From contig CAVVZZ010000001.1 in NCBI GenBank assembly GCA_963752915.1, forward strand, positions 78,934 through 142,933: 64,000 nt of DNA, written 5' to 3'. The stretch is from DATJPR01 sp963752915. GTDB taxonomy: Bacteria > Bacteroidota > Ignavibacteria > UBA10030 > UBA6906. The position numbers and the translations under genes are program-made. The notes under the pieces were generated by a model. That model was not told the origin of the DNA and searched no databases. It saw nothing but the letters and a program-made list of their open reading frames with translations. Below, one piece after another: positions 7,167 through 16,351 of the stretch (position 1 is the stretch's first letter; every line of letters begins with the position of its first letter).

Positions 7167-10100
7167 TTACGCGTGTTCTACCGCTGGTTTCCGAGCCGCT
7201 CCGCCATCCTGCGCCATCTCCTCGTACTTCTTCCAGCGTTTCTGGGCATCTTCCTCCGCCTCTTTCATCAGGAACTTCGCAGCTTCGGGGTTGCTCTTTG
7301 TCAACATCTTGTATCGCGTTTCCGTATATGCGTAGTCTTCGAACCTCTTCGTGGGGGTCTTGGAGTCAAGTTTGAAGGGGTTCTTTCCTTCTGCGGCAAG
7401 CATCGGGTTGAACCGGTAGAGCGGCCAATGACCGCACTCAACCGCGGCCTTCTGGTTGGTCATACCCTTCGCCATATCGATCCCATGGGCGATACAGTGG
7501 CTGTAGGCGATGATGATCGAGGGCCCATCATATGCCTCGGCTTCGATGAATGCCTTGATCGTCTGCATGTCATTGTATCCCATGGCCACGTTTGCGACAT
7601 ACACATTGCCGTACGTCATTGCAATCATGCCAAGGTCCTTCTTCGCTGTCGGCTTGCCGCCCGCAGCAAATTTCGCTACGGCTGCCCGCGGTGTCGACTT
7701 CGACATCTGACCACCGGTGTTGGAATAGACTTCGGTATCGAGGACCAGGATATTGACATTTTTGCCGGACGCAAGAACGTGATCCAGTCCGCCGAACCCG
7801 ATGTCATATGCCCAGCCGTCTCCGCCCATAATCCAGATGCTCTTCTTCACGAGCATGTCCGCAAGACTCAGCAGGTTCCTGGCTTCCGGCTCCTTCATGG
7901 ATTCAAGCTTCGTTTTCAGGGCCACCACTCTCTGGCGTTGCTCGTAAATCCCCGCCTCATCCTTTTGGTCCGCCTTCAGAATGGCCGTGACTAGCTCGTC
8001 CCCAAGCTTCGGGGCAAGCGTCTGCAGCAGCTCCCGCGCCATCCCTTCCTGCTTGTCGACGGCGAGTCGCATACCGAGACCGAACTCCGCATTGTCCTCA
8101 AAGAGCGAGTTGGACCACGCCGGTCCACGGTTGTCCTTGTTCTTCGCCCATGGCGTCGTCGGCAGGTTGCCTCCGTAGATGGAGGAGCATCCCGTTGCAT
8201 TCGCTACGTACATCCGGTCACCAAACAGTTGGCTGGCCAGTTTCACGTACGGTGTTTCGCCGCACCCCGAGCACGCCCCGCTGAATTCGAACAGCGGCTC
8301 GAGGAACTGGGACCCCTTCACGGAGTCGACTCTCGCAGTCTTCCGGTCCGCTTCAGGGATAGTGAGGAAGAACTCGAAATTGTCACGCTCCGATTCACGG
8401 ATCGGCGGCTGCGGCATCATGTTGATAGCCTTCAGCCGGGTTTCCGTCTTGTTCTTCGCGGGGCATACTTCCACGCACAGTCCGCAGCCGGTGCAATCTT
8501 CCGGAGCGACCTGGACGGAATATTTCATCCCCTTGTATTCGGGCCCTTTGTAGTCCATCGATTTAAACGTCGCCGGCGCCTTCGCAAGCTCCTTCGGGTC
8601 AAACACCTTCACCCGGATCGACGCATGCGGGCACACGATCGCGCACTTATTGCACTGAATGCAGACCGGCATGTCCCACACCGGGATCTCGAGTGCGATG
8701 TTGCGCTTCTCCCAGCGTGCTGTCGCCGTGGGATAGGTCCCATCGACGGGCATGGCGCTCACCGGGAGCGAGTCCCCGAAGCCCGCCATGATCTGCGCAG
8801 TAAAGTTCTTCACGAAGTCCGGTGCCTTGATCGATACCACCGGCGGCATTTCGATCCTGCTGCTGACCGAGGCCGGAACCTTCACTTGAAACAGATTCGC
8901 AAGGGTCTGGTCGACGGCGGCATAGTTCTGCTGGACGATCTGGTCGCCTTTCTTTCCGTAGGTTTTCTTGATCGACTTTTTGATCGCTTCGATTGCCTGA
9001 TCGCGCGGCAACACTCCGCTGATCGCGAAGAAGCAGGTCTGCATAATCGTGTTGACGCGCGAACCCATGCCCGTGGCCTGCGCCACTTTGTAGCCGTCGA
9101 TCACATAAAACTTGATCTTCTTCCTAATGATCTGTTCCTGAATCGTCCGGGGAAGCTTGTCCCACACTTCATCGGGTCCGAAGAGGCTGTTCAGCAGGAA
9201 TGTCGCACCCGGGATGGCTTCCTTCAGAACATCATAGCGTTCAAGGAACATCCACTGATGGCACGCGACGAAGTTTGCGCTGCTGACGAGATACGTGGAA
9301 TGGATCGGCCGGGGGCCAAAACGAAGGTGCGACGTTGTCGTCGATCCCGACTTCTTCGAATCGTAGACAAAGTATCCCTGCGCGTAATTGGGAGTGTCTT
9401 CGCCGATAATCTTGATCGAGTTCTTGTTCGCTCCAACCGTGCCGTCCGCACCGAGACCGTAGAACAGGGCACGCACAACGTCGTCGGCTTCCGTCGTGAA
9501 CGTGGGGTCGACGTCAAGGCTCAGGTTTGTCACGTCATCGATGATACCAACCATGAAGTGATTCTTGGGTGAGGGCTTCTTCAGCTCGTCATAGGTCGCC
9601 TTCACCATTGCCGGCGTGAATTCCTTTGACGAGAGACCGTAGCGTCCGCCGATGATGCGCGGCATCTGTTTGAACGGCGCCGTGCCCGCGGCAAGAGCTT
9701 CCGCTATGCCCGTGACAACGTCGAGGTAAAGCGGTTCACCGGCGGATCCCGGTTCCTTTGTGCGATCAAGGACAGCGATCGATTTCACCGTGGCGGGCAG
9801 CGCCGCCACGAAATGCTTCACCGAGAACGGGCGATACAGGCGGACCTTGAGCAGTCCAAGGTTTTCGCCTTTGGCGTTGAGATAGTCGACCGTCTCCTGG
9901 GCCGGTTCGCAACCGGATCCCATCATGATGAGGACCTTTTCCGCGGTCGGGGATCCGTAGTATTGGTACAGCTTGTATTCCCGACCCACCAGACCTTTGA
10001 GCTGGTCCATGTACTTCTGGACGATGTCCGGGACCTTTTCATAAAACGTGTTGACGGTCTCGCGCCCCTGGAAATAGACGTCCGGATTCTGTGCGGCCCC

Positions 10101-10748
10101 GCGCATGAACGGATGATCCGGAGAAAGAGCACGCGACCGATGAGCGCGCACGAGATCGTCGCTCACAAGCGCCCGCATGTCTTCGTCCGCGAGCTGTTCG
10201 ATTTTCATGACCTCATGCGACGTCCGGAACCCATCAAAATAATGGAGGAAGGGGACACGCGCCTCCAGCGTCGCCGCGTGCGCGACCAACGCCAGGTCCA
10301 TAACTTCCTGGACGGAATTCGACGAGAGCATCGCCCAGCCGCATGACCGCGTCGCCATCACATCGCTATGATCGCCGAAGATCGAAAGCGCCTGAGCGGC
10401 GATCGAGCGTGCCGACACGTGAAACACGGTGGAGGTCAGCTCGCCTGCGATCTTGAACATGTTGGGAATCATCAGCAGAAGACCCTGCGACGCCGTGAAT
10501 GTCGTCGAAAGCGCTCCCGCCTGAAGCGAACCGTGCACCGCTCCTGCGGCGCCTCCCTCGCTCTGCATTTCGGTGACGGAGGGGACTGTTCCCCAGAGGT
10601 TCTTGCGGCCCAGGGCGGACCACTCATCAGCCCACTCGCCCATATTCGACGAGGGCGTGATGGGATAGATTGCAATGACCTCGCTCAGCTTGTGAGCAAT
10701 ATATGCGGCGGCTTCATTGCCGTCGATCGTGACCATATTTCTTTTCAT
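7167..10748 (-). CDS. nifJ: Pyruvate:ferredoxin (flavodoxin) oxidoreductase
   Basis: A one-chain PFOR of about 1,193 residues. It oxidises pyruvate and CoA to acetyl-CoA and CO2 while reducing ferredoxin or flavodoxin. In order: the pyrimidine-binding domain (IAIYPITPSSNMGEWADEW), the CoA-region domain, the gamma domain (FRFGPRPIHSTYLV), an 8Fe ferredoxin insert with CIQCNKCAIVCP at about 696 and CTGCGLCVEVCP at about 752, and the TPP domain with ACSGCGETPYVKL, GCSSIYGGNLPTTPW and WIMGGDGWAYDIGFGGLDHV. I start it at the ATG at 10748, where GAGG is well spaced; a TTG two codons earlier is unlikely. All cluster cysteines are present. It indicates anaerobic pyruvate metabolism. Confidence 0.97.
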   Translation of the reverse strand: MKRNMVTIDGNEAAAYIAHKLSEVIAIYPITPSSNMGEWADEWSALGRKNLWGTVPSVTEMQSEGGAAGAVHGSLQAGALSTTFTASQGLLLMIPNMFKIAGELTSTVFHVSARSIAAQALSIFGDHSDVMATRSCGWAMLSSNSVQEVMDLALVAHAATLEARVPFLHYFDGFRTSHEVMKIEQLADEDMRALVSDDLVRAHRSRALSPDHPFMRGAAQNPDVYFQGRETVNTFYEKVPDIVQKYMDQLKGLVGREYKLYQYYGSPTAEKVLIMMGSGCEPAQETVDYLNAKGENLGLLKVRLYRPFSVKHFVAALPATVKSIAVLDRTKEPGSAGEPLYLDVVTGIAEALAAGTAPFKQMPRIIGGRYGLSSKEFTPAMVKATYDELKKPSPKNHFMVGIIDDVTNLSLDVDPTFTTEADDVVRALFYGLGADGTVGANKNSIKIIGEDTPNYAQGYFVYDSKKSGSTTTSHLRFGPRPIHSTYLVSSANFVACHQWMFLERYDVLKEAIPGATFLLNSLFGPDEVWDKLPRTIQEQIIRKKIKFYVIDGYKVAQATGMGSRVNTIMQTCFFAISGVLPRDQAIEAIKKSIKKTYGKKGDQIVQQNYAAVDQTLANLFQVKVPASVSSRIEMPPVVSIKAPDFVKNFTAQIMAGFGDSLPVSAMPVDGTYPTATARWEKRNIALEIPVWDMPVCIQCNKCAIVCPHASIRVKVFDPKELAKAPATFKSMDYKGPEYKGMKYSVQVAPEDCTGCGLCVEVCPAKNKTETRLKAINMMPQPPIRESERDNFEFFLTIPEADRKTARVDSVKGSQFLEPLFEFSGACSGCGETPYVKLASQLFGDRMYVANATGCSSIYGGNLPTTPWAKNKDNRGPAWSNSLFEDNAEFGLGMRLAVDKQEGMARELLQTLAPKLGDELVTAILKADQKDEAGIYEQRQRVVALKTKLESMKEPEARNLLSLADMLVKKSIWIMGGDGWAYDIGFGGLDHVLASGKNVNILVLDTEVYSNTGGQMSKSTPRAAVAKFAAGGKPTAKKDLGMIAMTYGNVYVANVAMGYNDMQTIKAFIEAEAYDGPSIIIAYSHCIAHGIDMAKGMTNQKAAVECGHWPLYRFNPMLAAEGKNPFKLDSKTPTKRFEDYAYTETRYKMLTKSNPEAAKFLMKEAEEDAQKRWKKYEEMAQDGGAARKPAVEHA

Positions 10749-10815
10749 TACCAATCCTCTATGCGATGAGCAAAGCTGAAACTTCTATCCGATAGGATGA
10801 CCGCAGTGTTTTCAC

Positions 10816-10843
10816 AAAAAAGCCGGCGTGATGTGGCGCCGGC
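10816..10843 (-). terminator. Terminator upstream of nifJ
   Basis: Read on the minus strand: GCCGGCG, an eight-base loop, CGCCGGC, then six T and GTG. It follows the CHAT operon end by about 330 bases and precedes the nifJ ATG by 68 bases. It can end read-through from the rlmN operon, or act as an attenuator in a nifJ leader. Confidence 0.75.
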
Positions 10844-11040
10844 ATCAATGTCGGGAGCCCGAACGCCCCCGCTGAGAAAAGTCCGAAGAACTATACGCCA
10901 ACAGCGCAATCCGGCTCATCCTTTTACCTATACTGTGCCATCAAAAGCAGGCGAAATCACACAGAATTCGCCACTCGGACCCTGGGTTTTCCGAGTTATA
11001 GGAATCAGTGCCGTAAAATTGGGAGGGCGCGCGCAAGAGA

Positions 11041-11155
11041 GATGGCGGGGGGAAAGGGAGACGAGGGGACTGGGAGATGGGGGGACTTTGAGATCAGAGA
11101 GGAAGGAACGGCAGCGTCAGTTTTCTTCCTACTCCTTACTGCTTACTTCATACTC
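11041..11155. repeat. Intergenic tract B: AGTAAGG-type heptamers plus G-run motif
   Basis: On the minus strand, 11155-11126 reads as consecutive heptamers AGTATGA, AGTAAGC, AGTAAGG, AGTAGGA, followed by AAGAAAAC. About 40 bases on comes a C-rich tract. Its plus strand (11047-11084) holds five G runs of three to six (GGGGGG-AAA-GGG-AGACGA-GGGG-ACT-GGG-AGAT-GGGGGG), a textbook G-quadruplex pattern. It occupies the gap after the CHAT gene. No coding potential seen in 10844-11173 beyond this. Confidence 0.6.
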
Positions 11156-11173
11156 GAGGCCGGATCAACGCCG

Positions 11174-13771
11174 CTACGGGTTCATCCACAGCATGAACGG
11201 CATCCAGAACACCGGCAGCGCGTCGTTTCGACGAATGATTCCCAGAAGCGCGGAACGATACGCCTCACAGACGCCTTTGGCGCCGTGGAGCTCGCCAGAA
11301 AAGGCATCGACAAATCCCTTTGTCGACTTCCTTCCTGTGCCGGCACAATTCAGGATGACGATCTTCGACCCTGCGCCGAACGGAATCGTCGCGAACCGAC
11401 CGGCGGCGTCCGAAGCATCGGTCGACAGGTTGTAGACTGCCACTGCAGGAAAGGCGGGGATCCCGACAAAGTCACCTATCGGTCTCTTCTTGACGACTTC
11501 CGATGTTGGGTCGAACATCGAGACGTACGAATTCGCCGGGCGAGTGGCGTCCCAGTGGATGTCGAATGCAAGATGTGCGAGGTCCGCCTGCGCGCTGACC
11601 AGTTCGGCCAGGTTCGCGCGGGGATCAAAATGGAATTCCGCCTCCTTGAAGGTCACTTTGATATCCCGCAATTCGTATTCGGCGTCTCTGCCGGAATTGC
11701 CCGAGGATCCGAACGCGACAATACGATTGACAATCGGATCGTTCAAGGTCCCCTTCTGCAGAAGAGACGGAAACACGTACGCCACAGGAAACCGTTCGAT
11801 CAGGGACGTGCCCGCAATCCCCCCCCGACGGAGCACCGACACCGGAAGAAATGGAACGTCGTTCGCTTCCGCGATAAGGAGTGATCGCGCCGTCGCTAAA
11901 TCCCGTTCCATCGGACGCACGACAGTCTCATACAGCGCCGACGCCTCATCCGTCAACTTTTGCGCAAGGACTTTCGGTTTGTATTCCGTCAACGAATCGG
12001 CTCGCATGGCGAGCATCCGGAGCTGATCCGAAAACTCCGCGCACCGGGCCGCCAACTGCGGCCGGGTGCTCGACACACTGTGCACTGACAGCATCTGCCT
12101 GCCGACGACAAACGACGCGAGTGAGCGGGAGGTCGCGACATAAAGAATCAGGACTGTCCCGTCCGGCAGCATGCGTTTCAACTCCTGCCCTGACGGCGAC
12201 AACGCCGAGACAAAACATCCCATCGATCTCCGCGAAGCAATGATATCGCCGCTCAATGCATGCGCTTCGTTGGCTGTTTGCGTCAATGCGCGCGACACGA
12301 TCGCCGCCTGTTCACGTGCGCCTGCCGACGAACTCCAGGAGCGGCAGAGCTGTTCCTCTGCCCCGTTGCACCGGGCGCGCATCGCGTGCCAGCGATCGAC
12401 CATCGCCTGGAGGGAAGCGTCGCCGACAGTCGGACGGATGCGATCAAGATCACGGAAAAGCAGCCATGCGGAGCGGCGCAACGCCACAGTGAGGGCATCA
12501 TCGTTCTTCCCCATTCTCGTCAAGAGGTCAATCTCCTCGTCGTGCCAGGGCGTTCTCGCCGAACCGACAACGGCCCGCCGACAATCGGCATAGAGATCGG
12601 CTTCCGCGTGAGACCATTCGAGCTCGGTTGCATCCGCCGCGTGCTGGAACGACGTGAGGGCATCGACAGGCTGGTTCGCGGCGAGGTCGCAGAGGCCATC
12701 GATCCCATAGGCATACGCCGCGAGAGAAGGCGGTGCACCGTCGTCGAGCCCCTCGAGCGCCTGTCGGACGATCGGCAATGCGGCCGGAGGATCAACCAAC
12801 CGGAGCACGTTCGCCAGCTGCAGCAACGCATACCGCCGCGCAAGTTCGTCTCCCCGCTCCTTGCTGAGGCTGAGAGCCGACTGATAGTAGCCCACCGCCT
12901 CGGCGTTGCGTTTTGCTGCGAGGAGCGCATTTCCGATCCTGAAAAGAATCTCCTGCTGCAGACCAGGATCGGCATGGGATCGCTCCGCAAGAGGAAGCGC
13001 CGCAAGATAGGTCGAGAGAGCATCGGGGAGATTCCCGCTCGCCTCGTACGCCCGTGCAATGTGAAGGAGAATCGGGACTGCGGACACCGTGTCGCCTGCA
13101 TGTTCGGCGATGTCACGCGCCTCGATGAACCGTCGAACTGCGGTGACTGCATCCCCTCGGTTGAGTGCGGACAGCCCCGTCTGGTCCTTGACCCATGATG
13201 ACCGTTTCCTGTCGCTCGTTGAGTCGGCATCCCGTTGCTGATCGCCGAGCAATTGGTCCTCCAGGTCGCGAATGTTCAGGGTCCTGGCAAGCGGCACGAG
13301 CGCTTCCCCAACTTCTTCGAATGCTTCTTTGTCATGGGAAACTCGGGCCAGACGCAACGCCTCCTGTCCTCGGCTCAGTGCTTCCTCTTCCATTCCCATC
13401 CGAACGTAGAGATCCATGACGGAGAGTGTCACCGCCCGCATGCCGATTTTGTCCCCCGCGCTCCTGAAATGCCCTGTCGATGAGGCATAGAATTCGAGAG
13501 CCTTGTCAAATCCCGCCTCTGCGCTCTCGATATCTCCCAGCATCTGTTCCGCCGTGCCGATGCCCTCATCCGAGTTTGCGCTGTGGAAGTACTCGAGCGC
13601 ACGGGACCCGCTGTCGCGCGCCGCAGCGAACAATCCGCGATCCATCAGCGGAGCCGCATTGCGAAGAATGCGGTTCCCGATCTCTTCATCCTTTGATGGG
13701 ACGCGGCTACACCCTGCAACGATTCCCGCAACACAACCAACGGCGGCCATCCGGAGAATGGTCTGTTTCAT
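11174..13771 (-). CDS. TPR lipoprotein with C-terminal CHAT (caspase-like) peptidase domain
   Basis: An 865-residue protein. The first 22 residues form a lipoprotein signal ending IVAGC. Residues roughly 45-480 are tandem TPR-like helix pairs (for example AVGYYQSALSLSKERGDELARRYALLQLANVLRLV). The last 300 residues are CHAT-like: HLAFDIHWD at 733-741 supplies the usual first and second His, and IVILNCAGTG places the candidate nucleophile Cys at 809. The normal HG after the catalytic His is HW and two residues are inserted between the histidines, so activity needs checking. It is last in an operon with adk and gdpD, overlapping gdpD by four bases. Confidence 0.85.
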   Translation of the reverse strand: MKQTILRMAAVGCVAGIVAGCSRVPSKDEEIGNRILRNAAPLMDRGLFAAARDSGSRALEYFHSANSDEGIGTAEQMLGDIESAEAGFDKALEFYASSTGHFRSAGDKIGMRAVTLSVMDLYVRMGMEEEALSRGQEALRLARVSHDKEAFEEVGEALVPLARTLNIRDLEDQLLGDQQRDADSTSDRKRSSWVKDQTGLSALNRGDAVTAVRRFIEARDIAEHAGDTVSAVPILLHIARAYEASGNLPDALSTYLAALPLAERSHADPGLQQEILFRIGNALLAAKRNAEAVGYYQSALSLSKERGDELARRYALLQLANVLRLVDPPAALPIVRQALEGLDDGAPPSLAAYAYGIDGLCDLAANQPVDALTSFQHAADATELEWSHAEADLYADCRRAVVGSARTPWHDEEIDLLTRMGKNDDALTVALRRSAWLLFRDLDRIRPTVGDASLQAMVDRWHAMRARCNGAEEQLCRSWSSSAGAREQAAIVSRALTQTANEAHALSGDIIASRRSMGCFVSALSPSGQELKRMLPDGTVLILYVATSRSLASFVVGRQMLSVHSVSSTRPQLAARCAEFSDQLRMLAMRADSLTEYKPKVLAQKLTDEASALYETVVRPMERDLATARSLLIAEANDVPFLPVSVLRRGGIAGTSLIERFPVAYVFPSLLQKGTLNDPIVNRIVAFGSSGNSGRDAEYELRDIKVTFKEAEFHFDPRANLAELVSAQADLAHLAFDIHWDATRPANSYVSMFDPTSEVVKKRPIGDFVGIPAFPAVAVYNLSTDASDAAGRFATIPFGAGSKIVILNCAGTGRKSTKGFVDAFSGELHGAKGVCEAYRSALLGIIRRNDALPVFWMPFMLWMNP

Positions 13772-14550
13772 GTGATGTCCAGGGATGATCGGTTTGCGGC
13801 ACGGCCAAGTAACCGGAGCATTAAGGCGGGATAGTTGGTGATCACGCCGTCGACGCCGAAGCGTCGCGGCCGGTAGAGATGACGCGCACTGTTTACTCCA
13901 TAGACGTACACTTTCATTCCGTGACGGTGCGCGTCATGCACATGGCGCTTTCGCAGCGAGGTCCGGCTGCAGACAAATGCTGCTGCGCCGACGGTGCGCA
14001 CGAAGAACGACGGGAGCAGGCCGGTATCGCGTAAAGGCATGGCGAGGACGCCGATTCTGATGGATGGGGCAATCGTATGAAGCTGTTTCAGAAAACGATG
14101 GTTGAATGACGAGACAATGATTTGCCTTCCCCGTGCTGTTTCCCTCAGGACGTCCACCAATCTCTGCGCCGTCCGGGATCGCCAGTGCAGGTCGCCGTCT
14201 GTTTTGACTTCGACATTGATGCCGACGCGCACCGGGATTTTCTCGAGAACCATCGACAGCGTCGGCACCCGTTCTCCGGCATACCGGGAAGAAAACCATC
14301 GTCCCGCATCGAGCAACCGGAGCTCATCGACAGTCCGCCGGAACAGCGGGCCCCGTCCGTCCGTCGTCCTGTTGAGCGTCCGGTCATGAAAGACGACCAG
14401 ACCGTCGTCCGCGGTACGACGCACATCAAGTTCCAGCCAGTCGGCGCCCGATTCAACCGCCCGTCTGAACGCGAGAAGCGTATTTTCCGGAGCCGTCCCG
14501 GAACTCCCCCGATGGGCGATGACTGTCATGGCGCTGTGGAGCAGCATCAC
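13768..14550 (-). CDS. Glycerophosphodiester phosphodiesterase
   Basis: A GDPD/UgpQ family enzyme, 260 residues, hydrolysing glycerophosphodiesters to glycerol-3-phosphate and an alcohol. The barrel begins with IAHRGSSGTAPENT (catalytic His-Arg and Glu-Asn), then DWLELDVRRTADDGLVVFHD (metal ligands and second catalytic His) and VGINVEVKT. The C-terminal strand has VYGVNSARHLYRPRRFGVDGVITNYP. No signal peptide, so cytoplasmic. Its ATG overlaps the adk stop (ATGA) and its own stop overlaps the CHAT start, so all three are translationally coupled. Confidence 0.93.
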   Translation of the reverse strand: MMLLHSAMTVIAHRGSSGTAPENTLLAFRRAVESGADWLELDVRRTADDGLVVFHDRTLNRTTDGRGPLFRRTVDELRLLDAGRWFSSRYAGERVPTLSMVLEKIPVRVGINVEVKTDGDLHWRSRTAQRLVDVLRETARGRQIIVSSFNHRFLKQLHTIAPSIRIGVLAMPLRDTGLLPSFFVRTVGAAAFVCSRTSLRKRHVHDAHRHGMKVYVYGVNSARHLYRPRRFGVDGVITNYPALMLRLLGRAANRSSLDIT

Positions 14551-15203
14551 ACCTTCGCTACTTCCGTCAGGTGACGTTTGATCGAAGCGTTAATCTGTTC
14601 GACGGATCCCATCCCGTTGACCTGGACTACGTTACCGCATTTCCGAAAGAACGCGATCACCGGCGCCGTTTGGGCATGGTACACTCGCAGGCGTTCCCGC
14701 ACCGTTTCTTCCTGGTCGTCCTTGCGCTGTATGAGTGTGCCTCCGCACTTCGGGCACGGCGTCGAGGGCGTGACATTATCCGTGTGCATGCTGTAAATGC
14801 TCCCTTCGCGCGAGCAGACCAAACGTCCGCTGAGCCGCCGCACGATTTCGTCATCATCCGCCTGGAGCTCCAGGGTCTGGCAGTCACGGATTCCGAGTTC
14901 TTTGAAGATCTGGTCCAAGGCCTCGGCCTGGGGTAAGGTGCGTGGAAAACCGTCAAGCAGGAACCCTCTTGACGTCAAGGCCGATGTGAGGACTTCCCGA
15001 ACGATCCCGATCATGACATCGTCGGGAACAAGCTGGCCCCGATCCATTATTGCCTTTGCCTTCAGCCCCATTTCGGTGCCCTGTGAAGCCGCAGACCGGA
15101 GCATGTCGCCGGTCGAAATGTGGGGGATGGTGAATTCCGTGGATATGAGCTTTGCCTGGGTTCCTTTGCCGACACCGGGCGGACCAAAGATCAGTAGACG
15201 CAT
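14547..15203 (-). CDS. adk: Adenylate kinase
   Basis: A 218-residue long-form adenylate kinase (ATP + AMP = 2 ADP). P-loop GPPGVGKGT at 7-15, AMP-site HISTGDMLR, GFLLDGFPRT, and a LID with GRLVC at about 130 and TPCPKCGG at about 150. The LID has three of the four usual zinc cysteines; the first pair, normally CxxC, is C-S-R-E here, so zinc binding may be incomplete or use another residue. RERLRVYHAQTAPVI follows as usual. It sits between rlmN (15 bases upstream) and gdpD (overlapping). Confidence 0.96.
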   Translation of the reverse strand: MRLLIFGPPGVGKGTQAKLISTEFTIPHISTGDMLRSAASQGTEMGLKAKAIMDRGQLVPDDVMIGIVREVLTSALTSRGFLLDGFPRTLPQAEALDQIFKELGIRDCQTLELQADDDEIVRRLSGRLVCSREGSIYSMHTDNVTPSTPCPKCGGTLIQRKDDQEETVRERLRVYHAQTAPVIAFFRKCGNVVQVNGMGSVEQINASIKRHLTEVAKV

Positions 15204-15218
15204 GAGGAGTCTGTTCTT

Positions 15219-16340
15219 TCAGGAGGTGGGAAGAGCATGTTGCTTGGACTGCTTTGAAAGGCGAACTGCGAGCTGCCCGCACGCCGCATCAATATCATCT
15301 CCTGCGTTGCTCCGAACCATGGCAGTGAGGTGATGGGCCCGCAGCTCTTTGACACATTCGTCGGTGCGCCGGGAGGGCCGGAGGCGGTTGGTCGCCGCAT
15401 TCAGGCCCGCCGATGCGATGGAATGATACGGAATTATATTGATTTTAGATGGCACATGCCGCGCAAATTTGATAAGGGCGCGGACCTCCTTCTCCGTGTC
15501 ATTTATGCCGTCAAAAAAAATGTACTCATACGTCACCCGTTGCTCAGTTTTCGCATAGTAATGCTCGATCGCTCCGAGCAGCTGGTCGACCGGGAACTTC
15601 CGGTTAATCGGCATCAATTGCGACCGGGTCTCATCGACGGCGCTATGAAGGGAGACGGCGAGTTTCACCCGGCGCTTCTCGTCACCCAGTTGTCGGATAC
15701 GGTCCGGCCGTCCCGCGGTGGAAACGGTGATGCGCTTGAGGGCGATGCCGATCCCCGTCGCCATGATGGTCGCGGAGTTCATGACGTTCTCATAGTTGAG
15801 CATGGGCTCGCCCATGCCCATGAACACGATGTTCGTCGGCGACTTCGCTGTAAGCCGTCGGACTTGCAACACCTGATCGACGATTTCGCCCGTGGTAAGG
15901 TTTCGGAAGAACCCCATCGTCCCTGTTGCGCAGAACTTGCAGTCCAACGCGCATCCGACCTGGGTCGACACGCAGAGTGTCAGACGGGTCTGTTCGTCGT
16001 CCTGCTGACGACCCGTATCGCGAAATGAGGCCGCCGGGGGAATCAGGACGCTTTCAATCTTCATCCCGTCCTGAAGTTCGAACAGCAGCTTCGTGGTGCC
16101 GTCCCGCGGCGAGAACACCTGCTGCATAAGTGTGACACCACGGATCAGGGAGGCGCGGGCAAGTTGCAGGCGGAAGTCCTTCCCCAAATTGGTCATTCCG
16201 TCGAAGGTCGTCGCCCGCTTGGCATAGAGCCATTCGAAGAGCTGGCGGCCGCGATACGCGGATTCGCCGATATTCTCCGCAAATTCTTCCAGCTCGACCT
16301 GCGTTAAGCCAAGTAAATTCGTTTTTCCATTCGACTCCAT
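15219..16340 (-). CDS. rlmN: 23S rRNA (adenine-2503)-C2 methyltransferase, radical SAM
   Basis: Dual-specificity RlmN, methylating C2 of A2503 in 23S rRNA and A37 in some tRNAs. The radical SAM triad is CALDCKFC with the preceding STQVGC context, followed by GTMGFFRNLT, NIVFMGMGEPMLNY and the C-terminal SNAGDDIDAACGQL carrying the methyl-carrying Cys. I start at 16340 (MESNGKTNLLGLTQVE), matching the family's 'L..L..EEL' N-terminus. Fifty upstream codons run through a repetitive intergenic tract and look spurious. First gene of the rlmN-adk-gdpD-CHAT operon. Confidence 0.96.
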   Translation of the reverse strand: MESNGKTNLLGLTQVELEEFAENIGESAYRGRQLFEWLYAKRATTFDGMTNLGKDFRLQLARASLIRGVTLMQQVFSPRDGTTKLLFELQDGMKIESVLIPPAASFRDTGRQQDDEQTRLTLCVSTQVGCALDCKFCATGTMGFFRNLTTGEIVDQVLQVRRLTAKSPTNIVFMGMGEPMLNYENVMNSATIMATGIGIALKRITVSTAGRPDRIRQLGDEKRRVKLAVSLHSAVDETRSQLMPINRKFPVDQLLGAIEHYYAKTEQRVTYEYIFFDGINDTEKEVRALIKFARHVPSKINIIPYHSIASAGLNAATNRLRPSRRTDECVKELRAHHLTAMVRSNAGDDIDAACGQLAVRLSKQSKQHALPTS

Positions 16341-16351
16341 ACGAGCAAGGT

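Noticed and set aside
8229..9572. 447-residue plus-strand reading frame opposite nifJ
   Set aside because: Lies wholly within the well-supported nifJ gene, and its composition (Arg/His-rich) is that of an antisense shadow.
10844..11173. Gene between nifJ and the CHAT gene
   Set aside because: Frames that cross here run through low-complexity G- and pyrimidine-rich DNA and share no motif with any protein.
12260..13198. 312-residue plus-strand frame opposite the CHAT gene
   Set aside because: Antisense to a protein with clear TPR periodicity; no recognisable motif and no ribosome binding site.
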